Assembly: GCA_964609155.1 (NCBI GenBank) | Contig: CAZSRF010000004.1 | Span: 24,606 to 88,605, forward strand | Direction of reading: 5' to 3' | DNA length: 64,000 bases | Source of the DNA: JAGOUU01 sp964609155 | GTDB lineage: Bacteria > Pseudomonadota > Gammaproteobacteria > JAGOUU01 | Shown here: in pieces, positions 16,628 through 26,100 of the stretch | How positions within the stretch are numbered: position 1 is the stretch's first letter | Layout: each line of letters begins with the position of its first letter | Notes under the pieces: generated by a model | What the model was told of the DNA's origin: nothing | Databases searched by the model: none | The model's input: the letters and a program-made list of their open reading frames with translations, nothing else | Position numbers and translations under genes: made by a program

Positions 16628-18064
16628 GTGGATTTAACTGTTTGGAAAAAATGTACGGAGTATCTGCAAGGAGAATGTTCACCTCAACAATTTTATACCT
16701 GGATAAAACCGCTACAAGCAGAAATCGTGGATGATACTTTACATCTCTTTGCACCAAATCGTTTTGTTCTAGATTGGGTTAGTAGTAAATACTTAAAAAG
16801 AATTAAACAATTAATGGGGGATTTAGTTGGGAAAGATACAGATACTATTTCAGTTCGGATTGAAGTAGGCAGTAAGAAAAAAAATAAAGAGCCGAGTAAA
16901 CCAACTGAACGTCCAGCGACTCATATTGAAATTTCAACCAGTAACAGTATTGCGGAGCATAATTTTGTTGTTAAAAACAATACAGCGAGTACTCAAGTAA
17001 GGGTTAGCTCAAATACTTCGAATAACTCAAGTAATACTCTAAAGACTTCTAATCTCAACCCTGGTTTTACATTTGAAACCTTCGTGGAAGGTAAGTCAAA
17101 CCAATTAGCACGAGCTGCAGCACAGCAGGTAGCATTGAATCCAGGTAGTGCATATAATCCACTATTTTTGTATGGCGGGGTAGGACTTGGTAAAACACAT
17201 TTAATGCATGCAGTTGGTAATTTAATTTTGCAACATAATGCTAATGCACGGGTGGTTTATTTGCATTCAGAAAGATTTGTAGCTGATATGGTAAAAGCAT
17301 TACAAAGCAATAGAATTAATGAGTTTAAACGTGATTATCGTTCTGTAGATGCTTTACTGATTGATGATATACAATTTTTTGCTGGCAAAGAACGTTCTCA
17401 AGAAGAGTTCTTCCACACGTTTAATGCTTTATTAGAAGGTCATCAGCAGGTTATTTTAACTTGTGATCGTTATCCAAAAGAAATTAATGGGGTAGAAGAA
17501 CGTTTAAAGTCAAGATTTGGCTGGGGGCTTACTGTTGCTGTTGAACCGCCAGAGTTAGAAACTAGAGTTGCAATTTTAATGAGTAAAGCCGACAGCGTGG
17601 GTATTAAGCTTGATCATTCAGTTGCTTTTTTTATTGCTAAACGTATACGCTCAAACGTAAGGGAGCTAGAGGGTGTACTAAAGCGTGTTATTGCGAATGC
17701 ACATTTTACTGGCAAACCCATCACAATAGATTTTGTTCGCGAGGCATTAAAAGATCTCTTGGCATTGCAGGACAAGTTAGTGACAATAGATAATATACAA
17801 AAAACGGTAGCAGAATTTTTTAAAGTAAGAGTTTCTGATTTGCATTCTAAGCGGCGTAGCCGCTCTGTAACACGTCCACGGCAAGTTGCTATGGCATTGG
17901 CTAAAGAATTAACTAATCACAGCTTACCGGAGATTGGGGACGCTTTTGGAGGTAGAGATCACACGACGGTATTACATGCTTGTCGTTTAATTGCTCAGCT
18001 TAAAGAAACAGATCCAGATATAAAAGAAGCTCATAGTAAATTACTAAGATTACTTTCAACGTAA
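16628..18064 (+). CDS. dnaA: Chromosomal replication initiator protein DnaA
   Basis: DnaA binds DnaA boxes and opens oriC. The protein has 478 residues: an N-terminal oligomerisation/DnaB-interaction domain (about 1-85), a variable Ser/Thr/Asn-rich linker, the AAA+ domain with Walker A GGVGLGKTH (near 182) and Walker B LLIDDIQFF (near 242), and the C-terminal DNA-binding domain with the signature FGGRDHTTVLHAC. The start is GTG at 16628, preceded by AGGGG 7 bases upstream. It is the first plus-strand gene after the origin and leads dnaN-recF-gyrB. Confidence 0.98.
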   Translation: MDLTVWKKCTEYLQGECSPQQFYTWIKPLQAEIVDDTLHLFAPNRFVLDWVSSKYLKRIKQLMGDLVGKDTDTISVRIEVGSKKKNKEPSKPTERPATHIEISTSNSIAEHNFVVKNNTASTQVRVSSNTSNNSSNTLKTSNLNPGFTFETFVEGKSNQLARAAAQQVALNPGSAYNPLFLYGGVGLGKTHLMHAVGNLILQHNANARVVYLHSERFVADMVKALQSNRINEFKRDYRSVDALLIDDIQFFAGKERSQEEFFHTFNALLEGHQQVILTCDRYPKEINGVEERLKSRFGWGLTVAVEPPELETRVAILMSKADSVGIKLDHSVAFFIAKRIRSNVRELEGVLKRVIANAHFTGKPITIDFVREALKDLLALQDKLVTIDNIQKTVAEFFKVRVSDLHSKRRSRSVTRPRQVAMALAKELTNHSLPEIGDAFGGRDHTTVLHACRLIAQLKETDPDIKEAHSKLLRLLST

Positions 18065-18093
18065 GACGTAAGGAACATCGTAAGGAATATATA

Positions 18094-19215
18094 GTGGAAT
18101 TTCAGGTAACTAAAGAAGAGTTATTGCGACCATTACAGCAAGTAATAGGTGTGGTTGATCGCAAATTGTTACAACCTGTATTAGCTTTTGTTTTATTAAC
18201 ATTCAGTGATAACGAATTAATTATTTCAACTACTGATCTTGATATACAGTTATGTGCTAAAAATACCATATTACCGCAAAATAATATTGGAAGTTTACTG
18301 TTACCTGCAAAAAAACTATTAGATATTTGTAAACTTCTTCCAGATAATTCTCTCATTAAAATAGTCAATAACTTAGAAAATAATAAAACAACTTTAGTTA
18401 CTAATAAAAGTCGTTTTACTTTAGCAACACTTAACCCGAATGAGTTTCCAATTAGACAAGAAAATTTTGAAGGTTTTAACTTTACTATTCCACAAGATAA
18501 GTTAAAAAACCTTTTAAATGCTACTGCTTTTGCTATCGCACAGCAAGATGTTCGTCATTATCTTTTGGGTATGCTTTGGGAAATAAACGCAGGGGAGTTT
18601 AAAGTAGTAGCTACAGATGGGCATAGGCTTGCTTTAGCGAATTATAAAGACAGTGCTATTAATATCAACAGAAAAATTGTTATGCCACGTAAAAGTGTTT
18701 TAGAATTAACACGTCTATTAGAATCTGGTAATTCAGAAGTTATCGTGAAAGTTAACGACAAATCGGTACAAATTGAAACAGATAGCATCTTATTTACGAC
18801 AAAACTTCTTGATGTTCAGTTTCCTGACTACAGAAGAGTGTTTCCAGCAACAGAAAATTCTTATCATATTGAAATAAATAGAGAGGATTTGAGACAGGTA
18901 CTTAACAGAGTATCTATTTTATCCAATGAAAAGCATAGAGCTGTAAGGATGTGCTTTACTCAAAATCAATTAGTCATTGCGGCAAACAACCCAGAGCAAG
19001 AACAGGCAGAGGAATTGTTAGAGATATCTAATTCAAATCCAGATTTGGAAATATGCTTTAATATAGGATATTTGATAGACGTATTAACAAAAATCACAAC
19101 TGATACAATAAAAATGCAATTAAAACAATCAAATACACCTGTATTAGTTACACCTGTATTACCGCCAGAGATACAAAATAATCTGTCATATATTATTATG
19201 CCAATGAGCTTATGA
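18094..19215 (+). CDS. dnaN: DNA polymerase III subunit beta (sliding clamp)
   Basis: DnaN is the ring-shaped processivity clamp of the replicase. The 373 residues contain the three-fold repeated clamp fold; recognisable blocks include GHRLALA (near residue 176) and the C-terminal YIIMPMSL, which matches the conserved clamp C-terminus. The start is GTG at 18094 with AAGGA about 8 bases upstream. It begins 29 bases after dnaA and is followed 11 bases later by recF, so the three are probably one transcript. Confidence 0.97.
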   Translation: MEFQVTKEELLRPLQQVIGVVDRKLLQPVLAFVLLTFSDNELIISTTDLDIQLCAKNTILPQNNIGSLLLPAKKLLDICKLLPDNSLIKIVNNLENNKTTLVTNKSRFTLATLNPNEFPIRQENFEGFNFTIPQDKLKNLLNATAFAIAQQDVRHYLLGMLWEINAGEFKVVATDGHRLALANYKDSAININRKIVMPRKSVLELTRLLESGNSEVIVKVNDKSVQIETDSILFTTKLLDVQFPDYRRVFPATENSYHIEINREDLRQVLNRVSILSNEKHRAVRMCFTQNQLVIAANNPEQEQAEELLEISNSNPDLEICFNIGYLIDVLTKITTDTIKMQLKQSNTPVLVTPVLPPEIQNNLSYIIMPMSL

Positions 19216-19226
19216 TAAACTGCTAA

Positions 19227-20333
19227 ATGCCTATCAAATCTCTGAAATTAAGTAATTTCCGTAATTTTTCTGAAAAAAGTATAAGCTTGTCGGATTCATT
19301 AAATCTTATTTTAGGTAGAAATGGTGTTGGCAAAAGCACTATATTGGAAGCTTTGTATCTCTTAGGTACAGGGAGATCTGCTAGAGTCAATAACTTATCA
19401 AAAATTATAACATTTGATAGTCAATATACAGCTATTAATGCCGTAATAAATCAAGACAATGAGTTACAGTCTATCATAGAGTATCAACGTAATATCAATG
19501 GGGCGCGTAAGCTAATATTTAATGGAAAAAATCAAAAATCTTTAGCTGATATAGCCAGATTTCTGCCGATATGCAGCTTAGATGGCAACTCTTTTCGAGG
19601 TCTTTCTTCCACGCCTCATTACAGAAGGCAGCTTTTTGATTGGGGTATGTTTCACGTGAAACATAATTTTTTAGATATTTGGCGAAAATTTAATAAAATT
19701 TTGGAACAAAGAAATGCACTATTAAAAAATAAAGCACCACGTGCAAACTTTATTACATGGGATATCATGTATATTGAAGCTGCGGTCACGTTGATAGAAG
19801 CAAGGCAAGAATATTTCAATAAGTTACGAGAATCTTTTAGCTGTTTTATTCCTCGACTGTTGCCATCCATTAGCAATGTAATAGATATTAGAATAAATCA
19901 TGGAATAGGGGTTGATGCGGATCTTGCTGATATTACAAAAAAATCTAATATAGAATCGCTATTAAAACAAAATTTAGAACTTAATTATCAAAAAGATTTC
20001 TTTAGAGGCTATACATCAATTGGCCCTCATCGAGCGGACATTGTGTTTCTCTATCATAATGACCTAGCTAAAGAAATTGTTTCAAGAGGACAGGAAAAAA
20101 TGCTCATTATTGCCTTTTATTTAGCTCAATTGGCAATAATTAAGCAATGTACGGGGAAAAAATGTACAGTTTTATTAGATGATATTGCTGCAGAACTAGA
20201 TATTAAGTCGCACGAGCTTTTATATAAACAATTATTAGAGCTTGAACATCAATTAGTTATTACAGCTATTCAAAAAGAGCAGATACCGCTGGATTTAACT
20301 ACTCTTGAATTGTTCCACGTGGAACAACTGTAA
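19227..20333 (+). CDS. recF: DNA replication and repair protein RecF
   Basis: RecF is an SMC-like ATPase that helps RecOR load RecA at gaps. The 368-residue protein has Walker A GRNGVGKST (near residue 31), the ABC signature SRGQEKMLIIAFYLAQL, and Walker B VLLDDIAAELD. Two perfect parS palindromes are embedded in the coding sequence, at 19648 and at the extreme 3' end (20311), where they encode FHVKH and FHVEQ. The coding sequence is therefore under dual constraint. Confidence 0.96.
   Translation: MPIKSLKLSNFRNFSEKSISLSDSLNLILGRNGVGKSTILEALYLLGTGRSARVNNLSKIITFDSQYTAINAVINQDNELQSIIEYQRNINGARKLIFNGKNQKSLADIARFLPICSLDGNSFRGLSSTPHYRRQLFDWGMFHVKHNFLDIWRKFNKILEQRNALLKNKAPRANFITWDIMYIEAAVTLIEARQEYFNKLRESFSCFIPRLLPSISNVIDIRINHGIGVDADLADITKKSNIESLLKQNLELNYQKDFFRGYTSIGPHRADIVFLYHNDLAKEIVSRGQEKMLIIAFYLAQLAIIKQCTGKKCTVLLDDIAAELDIKSHELLYKQLLELEHQLVITAIQKEQIPLDLTTLELFHVEQL
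19648..19663. promoter_or_regulatory. parS site 1 (ParB-binding centromere site)
   Basis: TGTTTCACGTGAAACA is a perfect 16-base palindrome identical to the classical chromosomal parS sequence. It lies inside recF, about 3.3 kb from the DnaA boxes. A parAB pair is encoded at 5.6-7.4 kb in this window. Confidence 0.95.
20311..20326. promoter_or_regulatory. parS site 2 (ParB-binding centromere site)
   Basis: TGTTCCACGTGGAACA is a perfect palindrome matching the parS consensus TGTTNCACGTGNAACA. It overlaps the last codons of recF and ends 4 bases before the stop codon. It is 663 bases from parS site 1. Confidence 0.93.
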
Positions 20334-20416
20334 TTGTTTTGTTCGACAGCCATTATGGGCAATATACCGCGGCGGTTCTTCGGCCGGTATGAGCGGGTGT
20401 CCATATATACAGTTTG

Positions 20417-20431
20417 TTGCGTAAGTCCTGT
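20417..20431 (+). repeat. Short dispersed motif TTGCGTAAGTCCTGT
   Basis: This 15-mer occurs exactly here, exactly in reverse orientation at 33995-34009, and in close variants at 16089 and 16229. In this copy it lies between recF and gyrB, next to a GC-rich imperfect palindrome (CCGCGGCGGTTC...GGCCGG) at about 20367-20390 that stands out from the AT-rich surroundings. It is probably a remnant of a small repeat element. Confidence 0.55.
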
Positions 20432-20490
20432 CAGTGTTAAGTGGGGACGTAACGCTTATGCAGCAAAAACTATAAAACTATAGAGAAAAA

Positions 20491-20499
20491 TGATATAAT
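20491..20499 (+). promoter_or_regulatory. Predicted extended -10 promoter of gyrB
   Basis: TGATATAAT matches the extended -10 form TGnTATAAT, 60 bases upstream of the gyrB start. No convincing -35 hexamer is seen at the right distance, as is common for extended -10 promoters. Confidence 0.45.
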
Positions 20500-20558
20500 T
20501 TCAAGCAATTGCATGAAACAGTGTAAGCATGTAAACACAAAAAAGCGAGTATAATTAA

Positions 20559-22988
20559 ATGACTACAGAAGCATCTCCTAAATATGATTCATCAAGTATA
20601 CAAGTGCTTAAAGGGTTGGAAGCTGTTCAAAAACGTCCAGGGATGTATATAGGCGATACTGATGATGGTTCAGGGTTGCATCATATGGTATTTGAGGTCG
20701 TTGATAACTCAATTGATGAAGCATTAGCTGGGCATTGTAGTAAAATTGAAGTCACTATTCATGCTGATGGTTCGGTAACAGTACGTGATAACGGCCGTGG
20801 TATCCCTACAGATATACATAAAGAAGAAGGGAGATCAGCAGCAGAAGTAATTATGACTGTTTTACATGCTGGTGGTAAGTTTGATGGTAGCAACTATAAA
20901 GTATCAGGTGGTTTACACGGAGTAGGGATCTCAGTTGTAAATGCACTTTCTGAAAGATTACAATTAAGAATAAAACAGCATGGGCATGTTTATGAGCAAC
21001 ATTATGAAATGGGTAACCCGCTTTATCCATTAAAAAAAGTGGATGTATCTGAATATACAGGGACGGAGGTTCGCTTTAAACCAAGTGCAAAAATATTTTC
21101 TCAGGTTGAGTTTCATTATGACGTTCTTGCAAAGCGTTTGCGGGAGTTATCCTTTTTGAATTCTGGTGTTTATATACATTTATATGATGAAAGAGAAGGA
21201 AAAGAGGATGTTTTTGACTATCAGGGAGGGATAAAAGCATTTGTTGAACATTTAAACCGTAATAAAAACCCTTTGCACCCACAGGTCTTTTCATTTGTTA
21301 AAGAACAAAAAGGGATCAGTGTTGAAGTTGCAATGCAATGGAATGATTCATTTCAGGAAAAAGTATTTTGTTTTACAAATAATATTCCTCAAGGTGATGG
21401 TGGTACGCATTTAGCGGGATTTAAAGCAGCATTAACACGTACAGTTAATAATTATATTGAGAAATTTCCTAGTTTTAAGAAGGATAAAATTATTTTAACT
21501 GGTGATGATACAAGAGAGGGATTGACAGCAGTTATTTCTGTAAAAACACCAGATCCAAAATTTTCTTCGCAAACAAAAGATAAATTAGTTTCATCAGATG
21601 TAAAGCCTGTCGTAGAAGCAGCGGTAGGCGATCAGCTTTTATCTTTTTTTATGGAAAACCCACAAGATGCAAAGATCGTTATTGGTAAAAACATTGATGC
21701 GGCACGAGCAAGAGAAGCCGCAAGAAAAGCCAGGGAGATAACTAGAAGAAAAACTGGGTTAGATGTAGCCGGCTTACCAGGTAAACTTGCTGATTGTCAG
21801 GAAAATGATCCTGCTAAATCAGAATTATATTTAGTTGAGGGTGATTCAGCGGGTGGTTCAGCCAAACAAGGTCGTAATAGAAAAAATCAGGCTATTTTGC
21901 CACTTCGCGGAAAAATCCTTAATGTAGAAAAAGCACGTTATGATAAAATGCTGGGCTCACAGGAACTGGCAACATTAATTACTGCCTTAGGTTGTGGCAT
22001 AGGTAAGGATGATTATAATCCAGAAAAGCTTCGTTATCATTATGTCATTATTATGACGGATGCGGATGTAGATGGTTCACATATCAGGACATTATTGTTA
22101 ACTTTTTTCTATCGTCAAATGCCAGAATTAATTACTCGAGGTCATGTTTATATAGCACAACCACCATTATATAAAGTAAAAAAAGGTAAACAAGAGCAGT
22201 ATATAAAAGATAATGCTCAGTTAGAACAATATTTAATCCAGGTAGCACTTGAAGATGCAAAGTTTCTTATTGATACTTTGCCAATTAATGATATGGCTTT
22301 TGCAAAATTAATAGAGGAACATCAAAGGGCTAATATAGTGATAAAAAAATTAGCGAAACGTTATGGTAAAGAAATTTTGCAAACACTTATGTGTATAGAT
22401 GAAATAGATATAGCTAATCTAAAAGATCGTGAACATATGGAACAATGGATTGAAAAGTTTAAAAAAGAATTTTTGAAACATAACAATGAATATAAATTAG
22501 ATAAATTATCTATAGAACTCATAACTGCTCGTGAAAATGAAGGGTTATTTATACCAGTGATAACATATTGGGAAAATGGTTTAGATGTTAAATTTAAACT
22601 AGATCACTTATTGTTTGATTCACAAGATTATAAATTTTTAACATTAATTGGACAAAAACAAAAAGATTTATTTCAGGAACAACATGTTGTCATCAAACGC
22701 GGAGATAAACAAGTCATTGTCGATGATTTTAAATCAGGTTTTGAATGGCTAGTAAGCGAGGCCAAAAGAGGGCAGCAGATCCAGCGTTACAAAGGATTAG
22801 GTGAGATGAATGCGGAGCAACTGTGGGAAACGACAATGGATCCAGAAACAAGAAGCTTATTGCAAGTTAAAATAGAAGACGCGGTTGCTGCTGATGAACT
22901 ATTTACAGTCTTAATGGGTGATCAGGTTGAACCAAGAAGGGATTTTATAGAAAGTAATGCGTTAAATGTATCTAACTTGGATGTATAA
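20559..22988 (+). CDS. gyrB: DNA gyrase subunit B
   Basis: GyrB is the ATPase subunit of gyrase, which introduces negative supercoils with GyrA. The 809-residue protein has the GHKL ATPase domain (EVVDNSIDEALAG, DNGRGIP, GLHGVG), the transducer domain, and the TOPRIM region with EGDSAGGSA (near 426) and DADVDGSHI (near 500). The C-terminal QRYKGLGEMN motif is present. The long insert between the two TOPRIM halves (about 560-730) is the feature typical of gammaproteobacterial GyrB. It is 225 bases downstream of recF and probably has its own promoter. Confidence 0.98.
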   Translation: MTTEASPKYDSSSIQVLKGLEAVQKRPGMYIGDTDDGSGLHHMVFEVVDNSIDEALAGHCSKIEVTIHADGSVTVRDNGRGIPTDIHKEEGRSAAEVIMTVLHAGGKFDGSNYKVSGGLHGVGISVVNALSERLQLRIKQHGHVYEQHYEMGNPLYPLKKVDVSEYTGTEVRFKPSAKIFSQVEFHYDVLAKRLRELSFLNSGVYIHLYDEREGKEDVFDYQGGIKAFVEHLNRNKNPLHPQVFSFVKEQKGISVEVAMQWNDSFQEKVFCFTNNIPQGDGGTHLAGFKAALTRTVNNYIEKFPSFKKDKIILTGDDTREGLTAVISVKTPDPKFSSQTKDKLVSSDVKPVVEAAVGDQLLSFFMENPQDAKIVIGKNIDAARAREAARKAREITRRKTGLDVAGLPGKLADCQENDPAKSELYLVEGDSAGGSAKQGRNRKNQAILPLRGKILNVEKARYDKMLGSQELATLITALGCGIGKDDYNPEKLRYHYVIIMTDADVDGSHIRTLLLTFFYRQMPELITRGHVYIAQPPLYKVKKGKQEQYIKDNAQLEQYLIQVALEDAKFLIDTLPINDMAFAKLIEEHQRANIVIKKLAKRYGKEILQTLMCIDEIDIANLKDREHMEQWIEKFKKEFLKHNNEYKLDKLSIELITARENEGLFIPVITYWENGLDVKFKLDHLLFDSQDYKFLTLIGQKQKDLFQEQHVVIKRGDKQVIVDDFKSGFEWLVSEAKRGQQIQRYKGLGEMNAEQLWETTMDPETRSLLQVKIEDAVAADELFTVLMGDQVEPRRDFIESNALNVSNLDV

Positions 22989-23076
22989 TGTACACTTCGA
23001 GGTTATCTTTTATTTGAATAATGTATAGGAAGAAATATATTCTCAAGTACATTCCAGACTGTAAATACCCCTCCGC

Positions 23077-23120
23077 CTCACTTCGTTCGGCACCTCCCCT
23101 ATGCAGGGGAGGATAGGGGT
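23077..23120. repeat. GC-rich palindromic repeat (copy 1)
   Basis: CCTCCCCT (23093-23100) pairs with AGGGGAGG (23105-23112) around a 4-base loop, and ACCCCT (23077-23082) pairs with AGGGGT (23115-23120) outside it. The intervening GCCTCACTTCGTTCGGCA is matched in reverse orientation at the end of the window (63960-64000). Lying between the convergent 3' ends of gyrB and the adhesin gene, it might act as a bidirectional terminator, but it lacks a clear T-run. Confidence 0.6.
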
Positions 23121-23151
23121 GGTGAATATTTACTGTTACCGTCTAAACTTC

Positions 23152-26100
23152 TTATGGATTGTTACTTGGATTGTTAAACTCAAAACCACGGAGTTCTAAA
23201 TTATCGACAAATATATCTTCTTGATCATCAAAGATATTATAATTGAAAGTTGTTAATTTTGGATTATAGTTAGGCACATTGTAATTACTGTTAAAGATAT
23301 CATTAAAAGATGTTATCGCACCAGTAGAGGCGTTAGTTATTTGGTCGCTTTGTGTAACATCAAGGCCGCCACTTGTGCTATCAGAAGTGCTTGTACTACC
23401 AGTATTACCGCCTGTGCTGCCAGTACCGCCTGTGCTGCCAGTACCGCCTGTGCTGCCAGTACCACCTGTGCTGCCAGTACCACCTGTGCCGCCAGTACCA
23501 CCTGTGCTGCCAGTACCACCTGTGCCGCCAGTACCACCTGTGCCGCCAGTACCACCTGTGCCGCCAGTACCACCTGTGCCGNNNNNNNNNNNNNNNNNNN
23601 NNNNNNNNNNNNNNNNNNNNNNNNNNNNNNNNNNNNNNNNNNNNNNNNNNNNNNNNNNNNNNNNNNNNNNNNNNNNNNNNNCCTGTGCCGCCTGTGCCGC
23701 CAGTACCGCCAGTACCGCCAGTACCGCCCGTGCCACCTGTACTTGTATTAACAGAACACAAACCAGCACTAGGACCACTGCATCCATTTGTATCAGCATA
23801 TGTGAAATTTGCTCCACCAGATGTCCAGTCGCCGCCGTCTGTTTTAGCATCTGGGGTTACGCTGCCAACTACTGCAGAGCCAGGGGTTAATTCTGCAACA
23901 TCCAAATACCCAAGAACTCCACCAGAGAAACCAGAGTTAGCATTAGCATTATTATTTGTGGTAGGATTATTTACAGTGATAGCAAAGTTGGCGTTTGCAG
24001 GATTAAAATTAAAGTCCCCATTGGTGAAAAGCCCAATGACTCCACCAGCTGCTTGTATGGGCGAAGTGTCAGTTGCCGCATTTGTACGAGATGTACTTAT
24101 GGCACTGCTTATACTAATGGCACTGTTGTTATTTAAAATAACATCAACTCCATTAGCAGCACCAATTAACCCACCAGAAGCTGTAGCTTCAGCAATTTTA
24201 TCACCGCTTGTGGTTGCACCACTAATAGTTGTAGAGATCGAAGGGTTGCTTATAGTCACAGGGCTAGTGTTACTAATATTAATACTGGATCTAGGGGATA
24301 GACTATTATTAGATTGCAATAATCCGTACATACCACCAGCATACGATGTTTCAACGGCTCCTGTGCTACTAGCAGATATATTATTTGTTGCAGTGGTTAT
24401 GGGGCCTTTATCTCCTTCCGAAAAGGTATAATTAAAAGCACCATTGGCATCATCAACACGGCCATCTATACCGCCAGCATAACTATTTGCAATATTTCCG
24501 GCATTGTCTGCAGTTGCGTTTGCCCCTGTTGTTGATATAGCACCAAAGTAATTGACACTTGTAGATTCTTGATGTCCAGTTAGACCGCCGGCATAAGCAG
24601 ATGCAGAAGTGGAGTTTGCACCATTAGAAGCAACATGCGCAGTTGGGTTAGCGTTAATATTGATATCACCATAGAATGCTAGGTTGCCTGCGTTAGCGTG
24701 GCCAAATAAACCACCGGCATATGCGCTTATAGGATCAGTATTTGATATCCCTAAAGATGCATCAGGGCTTATTTCTGATGTTAATCTTGATGTGCCAATA
24801 GAAACATTACCGAATTGAGTATTTAATGCAGTAATATCGCCAGCTAAACCACCAGCATAAGCGCTTACTCCAGGGAGGCTATTGAAGGAAATTATAGCCG
24901 TATTGTTAATCGTTACATCTCCGCTAGTTAAATTAGAGCCATTCATAATGCCAAATAGTCCACCTGCATAGGTGTTAGCGCTTGTTGAAGGCGCTTGTAC
25001 GCCGGATTTCCCATCGATAACACCGGGAATTTGATCAGGTAAATTGGCAGAAATGTTGCTGTTTGACACACTGATATTGCCAGATAAATTGATATTGCCA
25101 TTGGCATTACCCACTAAGCCACCAGCCCGTACAGACGCATCAACATTGGTTTTATCTACAATAACGTTTTGTAAATTTAATGTTCCGTATGTACTACCAA
25201 TTAGCGCACCAGCAGAACCATCTATAGGTTTTTTATTATTAGAATTAACAGTAATGCTACTATTTGTTATTGTGATATTATTTATATCAAGGCTGTTGTT
25301 GGCTGAGGCACTTCCAATTAAGAGTCCGCCAAATCCAGAATTACCACTTGGAGCAGTAACATTGAGTTGTGCCTTATCAAAAGTGAGATTTTTAATGGTT
25401 GAAGCACCAAAATCTGTAGAATAAAAATTAAACAGACCACCATTGCCAGAAGTTGAAGACAAAGAACCAGAAATAATGTGATTTAATCCGTCAAAATTAT
25501 TGTAAAAAGAACTAAAACCAGAAAATGGCGTAGTTAAATTAATATCTTGGTTTAGTGCTAAGCCTGGTTGATAATATACTTGTGGTACAGGCCAATTTGC
25601 CGCAGCGCTATAGATATCTCGACCATCTGCTACAGCTGCTGCATTGGAAACATCGTAGACATATTGATACTCGTTAGTAGTTGAGGTAGTTCTACCAAAA
25701 GGAAAAGTGTCTACCGTCACGGTAATTATTTGCCCAGTTTTTTTGTCTTTAACTTGGGTTTGTTTTGGTAGGGTTAATGGCGAACCAAGAGTAAGTGGAT
25801 CATAGTAGTAGTCTAAATGCCCGCCGCCGTTTGAAACAACGTATGGAGAATTATTCTGATTAGTACCACTAAAGACAAATGCATTGTTTTTAGAATCAGC
25901 ATTGTAAGCGCCGTGTGCATTAGTTTTTAACGTGATATTACCCAAACCAGTACTTCTTATTTGGGGATCTGTTGTGTTTGTGCTACCTAAAAATACGATA
26001 GCACGATCAGCAATGGCAGAAAAATTGGCAGCTGTATCCCAAGAGATAGGGGTATTTTGATTAAAAAATAGTATATCACCAAGGTGACCTGGGATATCAT

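Noticed and set aside
20334..20558. Possible small RNA or gene between recF and gyrB, because of a GC-rich palindrome.
   Set aside because: Only a repeat remnant and the predicted gyrB promoter are visible; there is no terminator or open reading frame to support a separate transcript.
23401..23740. Regular repeats that at first look like a CRISPR array.
   Set aside because: The units are contiguous, without unique spacers, and keep the coding frame of the adhesin.
23373..24431. Long plus-strand open reading frames opposite the adhesin gene, rich in Pro-Val-Pro or Cys-Gln-Tyr repeats.
   Set aside because: They are antisense images of the Gly-Thr-Gly tandem repeat, run through the N gap, and have no family-like sequence or start signals.
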